Positions 40,694 to 48,097 of a stretch of DNA of 64,000 bases are shown piece by piece. The notes under the pieces were generated by a model, which was not told the DNA's origin, made no database searches, and was given only the letters and a program-made list of their open reading frames with translations. The DNA comes from Azospirillum picis (GTDB taxonomy: Bacteria > Pseudomonadota > Alphaproteobacteria > Azospirillales > Azospirillaceae), in the NCBI RefSeq assembly GCF_017876115.1, contig NZ_JAGINO010000012.1, positions 62,001 through 126,000 on the forward strand, written 5' to 3'. Made by a program: the position numbers and the translations under genes. How positions within the stretch are numbered: the stretch's first letter is position 1; every line of letters begins with the position of its first letter.

Positions 40694-42829
40694 ATGACGA
40701 CCGCTCCGCACACCCGCTCCGCCGTGCCGCCGGTGGCGGTCCCGGCGCCGGCCTCGCGCCCGGCCGCACCGCTGCTTGACGTGCGCGGCCTGACCATCAG
40801 CTACGGCACCGGACGCGGCACGCTGCGCGCCGTCAGCGACGTCGGCTTCTCGATCCTCCCCGGCGAGGTGATGGGGCTGGTCGGCGAATCCGGCTCGGGC
40901 AAGAGCACCGTCGCCATGGCCGTCCTCGACCTGCTGGGCGAGGGGGGGCGGGTGGAATCGGGCGAGATCCTGTTCCGTGGCACCGACCTGCGCCGGCTCG
41001 CCCCGGCCGAGCGGCGGGCGCTGCGCGGCGACAGCATCGCTGCGGTGTTCCAGGACCCCTTCACCTCGCTGAATCCGGCCCTGACCGTCGGCCGCCAGAT
41101 CGCCGAGCCCCTGATCCGCCACAAGCGCCTCACCCCGCGCCAGGCGGCGGTCCGGGTGGAGGAACTGCTGGGCGAAGTCGGCATCCGCGATCCCCGACGG
41201 GTCGCCGCCGCCTACCCGCACGAGCTGTCGGGCGGCATGCAGCAGCGGGCGCTGATCGCCACCGCGCTGGGCTGCGAACCGGGGCTGCTGATCCTGGACG
41301 AGCCGACCACGGCGCTGGACGTGACGGTCGAGGCGCGGATCATCGACCTGCTGGCGAAGCTGTGCGACAGCCACCATCTGAGCGCGCTCTTCGTCTCGCA
41401 CAACCTCGGCATCGTCAACCGCATCTGCCAGTCGGTCACCGTGCTCTATGGCGGCGTGGTGGTGGAGACCGGGCCGACCGGCCGCGTGCTGTCCCGCCCG
41501 GCCCACCCCTACACCAAGGGGCTGATCGCGGCATTGCCCCGCATCACCGCCGAGCGGCGGGCACGGCTCCCCTCCATCCCCGGCACCGTCGCCAAGCTGT
41601 CCGGCCCGCCCGCCGCCTGCGTCTTCGCCCCGCGCTGCCCCTTCGCCGAGGAGACCTGCCGCAGCCATCCGCAGGAGATGCGGGCGGAGGGGGACGGCAC
41701 CGGCGTGCGCTGCTGGAAGGCCGACGCGCTGGCGACGACCTCCTGGCCGGACGAGGGCGGCACGGCGCCCCGGCGCGGAGCGCTGCCGGCACGGTCCGCC
41801 CCCCTGGTGGAGGTGGAGCATCTGCGCAAGATCTACGGCGCCAGCACGTCGATCCTGCCCTGGCTGCGCCGTGCCGGCACGGTCGCGGTGGACGACGTTT
41901 CCTTCACCATCGACCGCGGGGAAGTGCTGGGGGTGGTCGGCGAGAGCGGCAGCGGCAAGAGCACCATCGGCCGCGCCCTGCTGGCGCTGACCGAGCCCAG
42001 CGCCGGCACCGTGCTGTTCGACGGCGCCGACTTCCCGCAACAGGTGCGGCGCGGCGACCAGACGCTGCGCCGGCGCGCCCAGCTCGTCTTCCAGAACTCC
42101 GCCGCCTCGCTCAACCCGCGCAAGACGGTGGGACAGGCGATGGAGCGGCCTCTGGTCCTGGCCGGCCGCGGCGACGCCGAGGAGCGGCGGCGCACCGTCG
42201 CCGGCCTGCTGACCCGCGTCGGACTGCCCGCCGCCTATGCCGACCGCTATCCGCACGAACTCAGCGGCGGCGAACGCCAGCGCGTCAACATCGCCCGCGC
42301 GCTGGCCACCGATCCGGAATTCGTCGTCTGCGACGAGGCGGTGTCGGCGCTCGACGTCTCGGTCCAGGCCAACATCCTGAACCTGCTGGCCGGCCTGCGC
42401 GACGAGATGGGGCTGTCCTACCTCTTCATCACCCACGACATCGCCGTGGTGGCGCACATCGCCGACCGCGTGCTGGTGGTCTATGGCGGCACCATCTGCG
42501 AGGAGGGGCCGGTCGGCCGCGTTCTGCGCCCGCCCTACCACCCCTACACCGAGGCGCTGCTGTCCGCCGTCCCCCGTCTGGCGGAGGACGGATCGGAACC
42601 GCCGCGCATCCTGCTGGAGGACTCCGCCCTGCCGCCGGGCGGCCGCGGCGGCTGCGCCTTCGCCGGCCGCTGCCCGCGCAAGCTGGGAGCGGTCTGCGAC
42701 GAGCAGGCCCCGCCGGTCCGCGAGACCGACCAGGGACACCGCATCGCCTGCCACATCCCGCTGGCGACCCTGGCCGAGCGCGCCCCGGTCTTTCCGAAAC
42801 TGGCCGGCGGCGACGCCGCCGCCCGCTGA
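40694..42829 (+). CDS. Fused double ATPase of the peptide importer (DppD-DppF in one chain)
   Basis: A 711-aa protein with two complete ABC domains. First half: Walker A GESGSGKST at about 64-72, signature LSGGMQQRALIATAL, Walker B LLILDEPTTALD, then an oligopeptide C-terminal domain with CVFAPRCPFAEETC. Second half: GESGSGKST again near residue 415, LSGGERQRVNIARAL, VVCDEAVSALD (Ala where Pro is usual) and CAFAGRCPRKLGAVC. The paired Cys motifs resemble the Fe-S-like sites seen in peptide-importer ATPases. Fusion of the D and F subunits is known for GsiA/YejF-like systems. It powers import by the two preceding permeases. Confidence 0.94.
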   Translation: MTTAPHTRSAVPPVAVPAPASRPAAPLLDVRGLTISYGTGRGTLRAVSDVGFSILPGEVMGLVGESGSGKSTVAMAVLDLLGEGGRVESGEILFRGTDLRRLAPAERRALRGDSIAAVFQDPFTSLNPALTVGRQIAEPLIRHKRLTPRQAAVRVEELLGEVGIRDPRRVAAAYPHELSGGMQQRALIATALGCEPGLLILDEPTTALDVTVEARIIDLLAKLCDSHHLSALFVSHNLGIVNRICQSVTVLYGGVVVETGPTGRVLSRPAHPYTKGLIAALPRITAERRARLPSIPGTVAKLSGPPAACVFAPRCPFAEETCRSHPQEMRAEGDGTGVRCWKADALATTSWPDEGGTAPRRGALPARSAPLVEVEHLRKIYGASTSILPWLRRAGTVAVDDVSFTIDRGEVLGVVGESGSGKSTIGRALLALTEPSAGTVLFDGADFPQQVRRGDQTLRRRAQLVFQNSAASLNPRKTVGQAMERPLVLAGRGDAEERRRTVAGLLTRVGLPAAYADRYPHELSGGERQRVNIARALATDPEFVVCDEAVSALDVSVQANILNLLAGLRDEMGLSYLFITHDIAVVAHIADRVLVVYGGTICEEGPVGRVLRPPYHPYTEALLSAVPRLAEDGSEPPRILLEDSALPPGGRGGCAFAGRCPRKLGAVCDEQAPPVRETDQGHRIACHIPLATLAERAPVFPKLAGGDAAAR

Positions 42830-42918
42830 CCGGCCCGGTCGGCCGCCCCGACCAGCCGGCACCGTTCAACCGCAACCGGCCCCCGCGAAGGGCCGGACGG
42901 CCCCGCCTGCCCCAACGA

Positions 42919-42946
42919 TCCCTGAACCACAATCCCTGAACCACAA
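42919..42946 (+). repeat. 14-bp perfect tandem duplication before ridA
   Basis: TCCCTGAACCACAA occurs twice head to tail (42919-42932, 42933-42946), followed by TC of a third copy, immediately ahead of the Shine-Dalgarno region of the RidA gene. It looks like a simple slippage duplication. Confidence 0.85.
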
Positions 42947-42965
42947 TCAACGACAGGAACCGACC

Positions 42966-43388
42966 ATGACCGTCCACACCCGCATCCGCCAGTTCAACAC
43001 CAAGAAGACCTATCCGGAACAGTCGCTGGACAACGATCTCTGCCAGACCGTGGTCGCCCGCGGCACCATGGTGTTCGTGCGCGGTCAGATCGGCCAGAAC
43101 CTCGACACCAGCGAGAGCGTGGCGGTCGGCGACGCCGCGGGCCAGACCGAGCAGGCGATGGCCAACATCAAGATGCTGCTGGCCGAGGCCGGGGCCGAGC
43201 TGGAGCACATCTGCAAGATCACCGTCTACATCACCGACCCGCGCTACCGCGAGCCGGTCTACCGCACCATTGGCAAGTGGCTGAAGGGCGTCTACCCGGT
43301 GTCGACCGGCTTGGTCATCAGCGCGCTCGCCCGTCCGGAATGGGTGGTCGAGGTCGACGCCATCGCCGTGATCCCCGACGCGAACTGA
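42966..43388 (+). CDS. RidA-family protein
   Basis: A 140-aa RidA/YjgF/UK114-family protein, starting MTVHTRIRQFNTKKTYPEQ. The core contains FVRGQIGQNL, GQTEQAMANIKMLLAEAGAELEHICKITVYITDPRYRE and GLVISALARPEWVVEVDAIAV (read in parts). The usual RidA Arg that binds the imine carboxylate (normally in GxxRxxV before VEVxA) is not obvious; LARPEW is shifted. RidA proteins deaminate reactive imine/enamine intermediates; subfamilies Rid4-7 often sit in catabolic operons. It lies between the importer and the hydrolase genes, so it probably clears an imine made in that pathway. Confidence 0.9.
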   Translation: MTVHTRIRQFNTKKTYPEQSLDNDLCQTVVARGTMVFVRGQIGQNLDTSESVAVGDAAGQTEQAMANIKMLLAEAGAELEHICKITVYITDPRYREPVYRTIGKWLKGVYPVSTGLVISALARPEWVVEVDAIAVIPDAN

Positions 43389-43417
43389 TCCCCCACCAGC
43401 GCGAAGAACCGACCATC

Positions 43418-44371
43418 ATGACCACGACCCTGACCAACCCGCCACGCCGCGAGCTGCAGAGCTTCCTCGACTTCCCGATCTGCACCGACCTCGACCAGCT
43501 TGACGGCCACATCGGCATCCTCGGCATCCCCTACGGCGATCCCTACTCGATCGACGAGGTGACCAACGACCAGTCGAACGCCCCGACCTGGGTGCGCCGC
43601 TACACCGAGCGCGCGCTGCGCAAGCTGGAGCGCTGGGACTTCGACATCGGCGGGCCGCTGCTGGGCGGCAAGGACATCAAGGTGGTGGACTGCGGCGACG
43701 TGCAGGCCGACCCGCGGGACCTCGACCTGCATTACCGCAACGCCGAGGCGGTGGTCCGCCGGATGCTGGCCAAGGGCATGCTGCCGATCGTCATCGGCGG
43801 CGACCACGGCATCCCGATCCCGGTGCTGCGCGCCTACGACGACCAGGGTCCGGTCACGCTGGTCCACATCGACGCGCACCTGGACTGGCGCGACGACGTC
43901 AACGGCGCCCGCAACGGCTATTCCAGCCCGATCCGCCGCGCCTCGGAGATGGAGCATATCGGCCAGATCTTCCAGATCGGCCTGCGCTCGGCCGGCAGCG
44001 CCCGGCCGGAAGAGGTCGAGGCGGCCATCGCCTACGGCGCCGTGCTGGTGCCCGACGTCGAGCTGCAGGAGGCCGGCATGAAGGCGGTGCTCGACCGCAT
44101 CCCCGATGGCGGCCGCTACTACATCACCATCGATGCCGACGGCATGGACCCGACCATCATGCCGGCGGTCAACGGCCCGGCGCCGGGCGGCGTCACCTAC
44201 CCGCAAATCCGCACGCTGATCCACGGCCTGGTGAAGAAGGGCCGCGTCGTCGGCATGGACATCGTGGAGATCACGCCGAAGAAGGACGTCAACGGCATCA
44301 CCGCGATCACCGCCGGCCGCATCATCTGCAACCTGATCGGCAAGACCATCCAGGCCGGCTATTTCGACTGA
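43418..44371 (+). CDS. Ureohydrolase (agmatinase/arginase family)
   Basis: A 317-aa arginase-fold hydrolase with a binuclear Mn site: GGDHG, DAHLDWRD (three ligands) and DADGMDPT (two ligands). LGIPYGDPYSIDEVTNDQSNAPTWVR at the N terminus (read in parts) matches the agmatinase-like proteobacterial group that also includes guanidinobutyrase, guanidinopropionase and formimidoylglutamase. It hydrolyses a guanidino group to urea, or a formimino group to formamide. Next to it are a HutF-like deiminase and an ArgE-like deacylase. The exact substrate is unknown; agmatine is only the default. Confidence 0.92.
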   Translation: MTTTLTNPPRRELQSFLDFPICTDLDQLDGHIGILGIPYGDPYSIDEVTNDQSNAPTWVRRYTERALRKLERWDFDIGGPLLGGKDIKVVDCGDVQADPRDLDLHYRNAEAVVRRMLAKGMLPIVIGGDHGIPIPVLRAYDDQGPVTLVHIDAHLDWRDDVNGARNGYSSPIRRASEMEHIGQIFQIGLRSAGSARPEEVEAAIAYGAVLVPDVELQEAGMKAVLDRIPDGGRYYITIDADGMDPTIMPAVNGPAPGGVTYPQIRTLIHGLVKKGRVVGMDIVEITPKKDVNGITAITAGRIICNLIGKTIQAGYFD

Positions 44372-44373
44372 GG

Positions 44374-44401
44374 ATGGGCTTGGGCACGGGCATGGGCTTG
44401 G
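44374..44401 (+). repeat. 10-bp direct repeats before hutF
   Basis: ATGGGCTTGG occurs at 44374-44383 and 44392-44401 (period 18) in the 51-bp spacer between the ureohydrolase and hutF. It resembles a short slippage product; no function is inferred. Confidence 0.6.
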
Positions 44402-44422
44402 CGCGGAGCGGAGGGCGACCCG

Positions 44423-45817
44423 ATGGGTGAAGCGAAACGGCTGGACGGGCTGTTCTGCGACCAGGTGCTGCTGGCTGGCGGCTGGGCATCGGGCGTGCTG
44501 CTCCGCTTCGATGGCCAGGGGCTGGTCACCGGGGTGGAGGCGGGGCTCCCCGCTCCGCCGCCGGGGGTGGAGCGTGCCGCGGGGCCGGTCGTCCCCGGCA
44601 TGCCCAACCTGCACAGCCACGCCTTCCAGCGGGCGATGGCCGGCCTGACCGAGCGGGCCGGCCCGGCGGAGGACAGCTTCTGGACCTGGCGGGAGGTGAT
44701 GTACGGCTTCGTCCGCCGCATCGACCCCGACACGCTCCAGGCCGTCGCCGCGATGGCCTATGCCGAGATGCTGGAACAGGGCTACACCGCGGTGGCGGAG
44801 TTCCACTACCTGCACCATGCGCCGGACGGCCGCCCCTACGCCGACCCCGCCGAGATGTCCAAACGCATCCTGGCGGCGGCGGAGGCGGCGGCGATCGGGG
44901 TGACCCACCTGCCGGTGCTCTACAACCATGGCGGCTTCGGCGGCCGGCCGGCCGGCGACGGGCAGCGGCGCTTCCTCAACGACCCCGACCGCCTGCTGGC
45001 GATCGCCGAGGCCTGCCGCGCCGTCCCCGGCGGGCACCGCGTCGGGCTGGCCCTCCACTCCCTGCGGGCGGTCACGGCGGCGGAGGCCGAGGCGGCGCTC
45101 GCCGGCCTCGCCGCCGCCGATCCGTCCGCCCCCGTCCACATCCACGTCGCCGAGCAGGTGGCGGAGGTCGACGCCTGCCTCGACTGGTCGGGGCGGCGAC
45201 CGGTGGAGTGGCTGCTCGACCGCGGCTGGCCGGCGACGTCCTGGTGCCTGGTCCATGCCACCCACGTCACGCCGGACGAGGTGGCGGGGCTCGCCGCCTC
45301 CGGCGCGGTCGCCGGCCTCTGCCCGACGACCGAGGCCGACCTCGGCGACGGCCTGTTCCCGGCACGGGACTTCCTGGCGCAGGGCGGACGGTTCGGCGTC
45401 GGCTCCGACAGCCAGGTCGTCATCTCGGCGGCCGAGGAACTGCGGCTGCTGGAGTTCGGCCAGCGGCTGGCGGCACGGCGGCGCAACCTGCTGGCGCCGG
45501 GACCCGGTGCCTCGACCGGGGCGGCGCTCTACCGCGCGGCGGTGGCGGGCGGCCAGCAGGCGCTGGGATTGCCGGCACCGGCGCCCGGCATCACGGTCGG
45601 ACAGCGTGCCGACCTCGTCGTCCTCGATGCCGACGACCCGCGCCTCTACGGCCGCTCCGGCGACGACCTGCTCGATTCCTATGTCTTCGCCGGCAATGGC
45701 CGGGCGGTGCGCGACGTGGTGGCCGCCGGCCGGCTGGTGGTGCGGGATGGACGGCATGTCGGGGCGGAGGCCATCCGCCGCGGCTGGCGCCATGCCGTGG
45801 ACCGGCTGGCGGCCTGA
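44423..45817 (+). CDS. hutF: Formimidoylglutamate deiminase-like amidohydrolase (HutF)
   Basis: A 464-aa metal-dependent amidohydrolase. PGMPNLHSHAFQRAMAGL holds the HxH ligands, HIHVAEQVAEVDACLDWSG the catalytic Glu and substrate contacts, LVHATHVTPDE the third His, and VGSDSQVVISAAEELRLLE the metal Asp followed by the HutF-type segment. HutF removes ammonia from N-formimino-L-glutamate to give N-formylglutamate. However hutH, hutU, hutI and hutG are absent here, and the partners are a ureohydrolase and an ArgE-like enzyme, so a related N-formimino or amidino compound may be the real substrate. GGAGGG lies upstream of the ATG. Confidence 0.9.
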   Translation: MGEAKRLDGLFCDQVLLAGGWASGVLLRFDGQGLVTGVEAGLPAPPPGVERAAGPVVPGMPNLHSHAFQRAMAGLTERAGPAEDSFWTWREVMYGFVRRIDPDTLQAVAAMAYAEMLEQGYTAVAEFHYLHHAPDGRPYADPAEMSKRILAAAEAAAIGVTHLPVLYNHGGFGGRPAGDGQRRFLNDPDRLLAIAEACRAVPGGHRVGLALHSLRAVTAAEAEAALAGLAAADPSAPVHIHVAEQVAEVDACLDWSGRRPVEWLLDRGWPATSWCLVHATHVTPDEVAGLAASGAVAGLCPTTEADLGDGLFPARDFLAQGGRFGVGSDSQVVISAAEELRLLEFGQRLAARRRNLLAPGPGASTGAALYRAAVAGGQQALGLPAPAPGITVGQRADLVVLDADDPRLYGRSGDDLLDSYVFAGNGRAVRDVVAAGRLVVRDGRHVGAEAIRRGWRHAVDRLAA

Positions 45818-45844
45818 AGAACTCTGAAGGGGAAGGACAAGGCC

Positions 45845-46993
45845 ATGACGGCGACCATCGACATCCTGGAACGGCTGATCGCCTTCCGCACCGTCAGCCG
45901 CGACAGCAACCTGGAGCTGATCCGCTGGGCGCAGGAACGGCTGGAGGCGGCCGGCGCCGTCACCCGCCTGGTGCCGAGCGACGATGGCCGCAAGGCCAAC
46001 CTGTTCGCCACCCTCGGTCCGCCGCAGGTGCCGGGCGTGCTGCTGTCGGGCCACAGCGACGTGGTGCCGGTGGAGGGGCAGGCCTGGACCTCCGATCCCT
46101 TCCGGCTGACCCGCCGTGACGGGCGCCTGTACGGCCGCGGCAGCGCCGACATGAAGGGGTTCATCGCCTCGGCCCTGGCCTTGGTCGAGCGCGCCGCCGG
46201 GCGGCCTTTGGCCCGCCCGCTTCACCTCGCGCTGTCCTACGACGAGGAGGTCGGCTGCCTCGGCGTGCGCCGGCTGATCGAGATGATGGCGGCCCTGCCG
46301 GTGCGCCCCCGCTTCTGCATCGTCGGCGAGCCGACGATGATGCAGGTGGTGACGGCCCACAAGGGCAAGACGGCGCTCAGCGTCGAATGCCATGGGGTGG
46401 AGTGCCACTCCAGCCTCGCCCCGCAGGGGCTGAACGCCATCCACATGGCCGCCGACCTGCTGACCGGCTTGCGCCGCATCCAGGACCGCGTGCGCCGCGA
46501 CGGCGTCCGCGACGAGGGCTATGCCGTGCCCTGGACCACCGTCCACGCCGGCGTCATCCACGGCGGCGAAGCGCTCAACATCGTCCCCAACCGCTGCCGC
46601 CTGGACCTGGAAATCCGCCACCTGCCCCAGGACCCGGTGGAGCCGCTGCTGGAGGAGGTCCACGCCGAGGCCGAGGCGATCGTCGGCCGCCTGCGCCCCG
46701 ACTTCCCGTCGGGCGCGATGACGATCTCCGAGCTGTCGAGCTACCCGGCGCTCGACACCGATACCGACGCCGAGGTGGTGGCCTTCGTCAAGGGCCTGAC
46801 CGGCGGCAACAGCACCGGCAAGGTGTCCTTCGGCACCGAAGGCGGGCTGTTCCAGCGGAGCCTGTCGATGCCGACCGTGGTCTGCGGCCCCGGCAGCATC
46901 GGCGAGGCCCACAAGCCGGACGAGTTCGTCGCCGAGGACCAGCTCGCCGCCTGCGACCGCATGCTGGAATCCCTGCTGGAGACCCTGCGCTAA
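45845..46993 (+). CDS. argE: ArgE-like N-acyl amino acid deacylase (M20 family)
   Basis: A 382-aa M20 metallohydrolase. SGHSDVVPVEGQAW (His and Asp), GRGSADMKGFIASALA (bridging Asp), SYDEEVGCLGVRRLIE (Glu-Glu), VGEPT and the final GSIGEAHKPDEFV (His) are the full set of zinc and catalytic residues. The dimerisation domain is inserted at about 175-290. Acetylornithine deacetylase is the nearest named family, but arginine genes are absent and the gene closes an uptake/hydrolase operon. It could remove the N-formyl or N-acyl group left after HutF action (inference). It is 28 bp after hutF. Confidence 0.92.
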   Translation: MTATIDILERLIAFRTVSRDSNLELIRWAQERLEAAGAVTRLVPSDDGRKANLFATLGPPQVPGVLLSGHSDVVPVEGQAWTSDPFRLTRRDGRLYGRGSADMKGFIASALALVERAAGRPLARPLHLALSYDEEVGCLGVRRLIEMMAALPVRPRFCIVGEPTMMQVVTAHKGKTALSVECHGVECHSSLAPQGLNAIHMAADLLTGLRRIQDRVRRDGVRDEGYAVPWTTVHAGVIHGGEALNIVPNRCRLDLEIRHLPQDPVEPLLEEVHAEAEAIVGRLRPDFPSGAMTISELSSYPALDTDTDAEVVAFVKGLTGGNSTGKVSFGTEGGLFQRSLSMPTVVCGPGSIGEAHKPDEFVAEDQLAACDRMLESLLETLR

Positions 46994-47128
46994 ACGGCGG
47001 CAGCCCGCTCTCCCGCATCAGTGGGGAAAGGTCGGGGAACGTCGATCAGGCAACTGCCGGGGAGGGGTTGGCATGAAACCCGCCGTAGAACGCGCTGCGG
47101 CGGAGTGGGGCGGCAAGAGAACCTGAAC

Positions 47129-47153
47129 GAACGCCCCGCATCCTGCGGCGTTC
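47129..47153. terminator. Hairpin between convergent argE and esterase genes
   Basis: GAACGCC (47129-47135) pairs with GGCGTTC (47147-47153), and GCA/TGC can extend the stem after a two-base bulge. It lies 15 bp past the stop of the esterase gene on the minus strand and 136 bp past argE. The rest of the 174-bp spacer shows nothing clear. Confidence 0.5.
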
Positions 47154-47167
47154 CGGACAAGCCCCGC

Positions 47168-48097
47168 CTACCGCCGGATCGCCACCGCCACCGCGCGGCT
47201 GACCGCGGCCGGGATGACCGAGCCGTGGGTCTCGCCGGGGAAGGACACGAAGGTCACCGCCGGGCCACGTGGGGCCAGTGCCCTCAGCCGCTCGGCCAGG
47301 TCACGGGCATTCTCCACCATCCGCGCCTTGCGCCGCCGCTCGTCGCGTGCCGGGTCGGCGGGTTCGCCGGGAGGTGCCGACAACTCGTTCTCGCCCACCG
47401 TCACCAGAAGGCTGCGGGTGGCCGCTTCAGGCGGCAGGGCCTCGGTGAAGCGGCGCTCGAAGGACAGCACTGCCCTGTCCTGCCACCAGACCGACGGGCT
47501 GGCGGCGACGTAGCGCTGGAACGCGCCGCAGCGCGAGAACAGCGCATACAGCACGAACAGGCCGCCGAAGGAATGGCCGAACAACGTCTGCCGGCTGCGG
47601 TCGATACGGAACCGCCGCTCCACCTCGGGCTTCACCTGGTCCTCGAGAAAGGCGAGGAACGCATCGGCTCCGCCGGTTCCGGGGGGCGCCCCCTCAGCCG
47701 GCGGCGTGTAATCCCGCGCGCGCCGGGTCTGCTCGAAGGCCCGTTCGGTGGGATAGCCGACGGCAACCACCACGGCGGGGGCGATCCCAACCGCGGCGCC
47801 GTGCCCGCCGACCACCCGCATCGCCTCCGTCGCCGTGCCGAAGACGCTGTTGCCGTCCAGCAGGTACAGCACGGGATAGCCGTCCGGCGGCGGTGGCGTC
47901 TCCGGCCAGGCGGCGAAGACGCTGTACGGCCGCGCCGGGTCGCCACCGGCCGTCATCTGCCATTGCACCGTGCGTGGCAGCGTCACCCCCGCCGTCTCCG
48001 CCGCGGCAGCCGGGCCGGTCAAGGACAGGTCGGCGACGGCGGCCGCAAGCGGCACGCCCAGCAGGGCACGGCGCGTCATCATCGATCGGCTCACCAT
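47168..48097 (-). CDS. Secreted alpha/beta hydrolase, siderophore esterase-like (IroE/Fes-type)
   Basis: A 309-aa esterase of the enterochelin-esterase-like family (putative esterase, PF00756). TRRALLGVPLAAAVADLSLTG is a Tat-like signal, so the enzyme should act in the periplasm. PVLYLLDGNSVFG, GHSFGGLFVLYAL (nucleophile Ser in GHSFGG), SPSVWW, and GETHGS (catalytic His) are the family motifs. Such enzymes cleave ester bonds of catecholate siderophores to release iron. The ATG lies inside the last codons of the TonB receptor gene (7-bp overlap), so receptor and esterase are translationally coupled. Confidence 0.9.
   Translation of the reverse strand: MVSRSMMTRRALLGVPLAAAVADLSLTGPAAAAETAGVTLPRTVQWQMTAGGDPARPYSVFAAWPETPPPPDGYPVLYLLDGNSVFGTATEAMRVVGGHGAAVGIAPAVVVAVGYPTERAFEQTRRARDYTPPAEGAPPGTGGADAFLAFLEDQVKPEVERRFRIDRSRQTLFGHSFGGLFVLYALFSRCGAFQRYVAASPSVWWQDRAVLSFERRFTEALPPEAATRSLLVTVGENELSAPPGEPADPARDERRRKARMVENARDLAERLRALAPRGPAVTFVSFPGETHGSVIPAAVSRAVAVAIRR

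Noticed and set aside
44423-45817. hutF as part of a histidine-utilisation operon
   Set aside because: No hutH, hutU, hutI, hutG or HutC-type regulator lies next to it; the neighbours are a peptide-type importer, a ureohydrolase and an ArgE-like enzyme.
43292-46912. A 1206-codon open frame on the minus strand opposite ureohydrolase, hutF and argE
   Set aside because: It is antisense to three genes with full active-site motifs, has the Arg/Gly/His-rich composition of a GC-driven shadow frame, and shows no domain.
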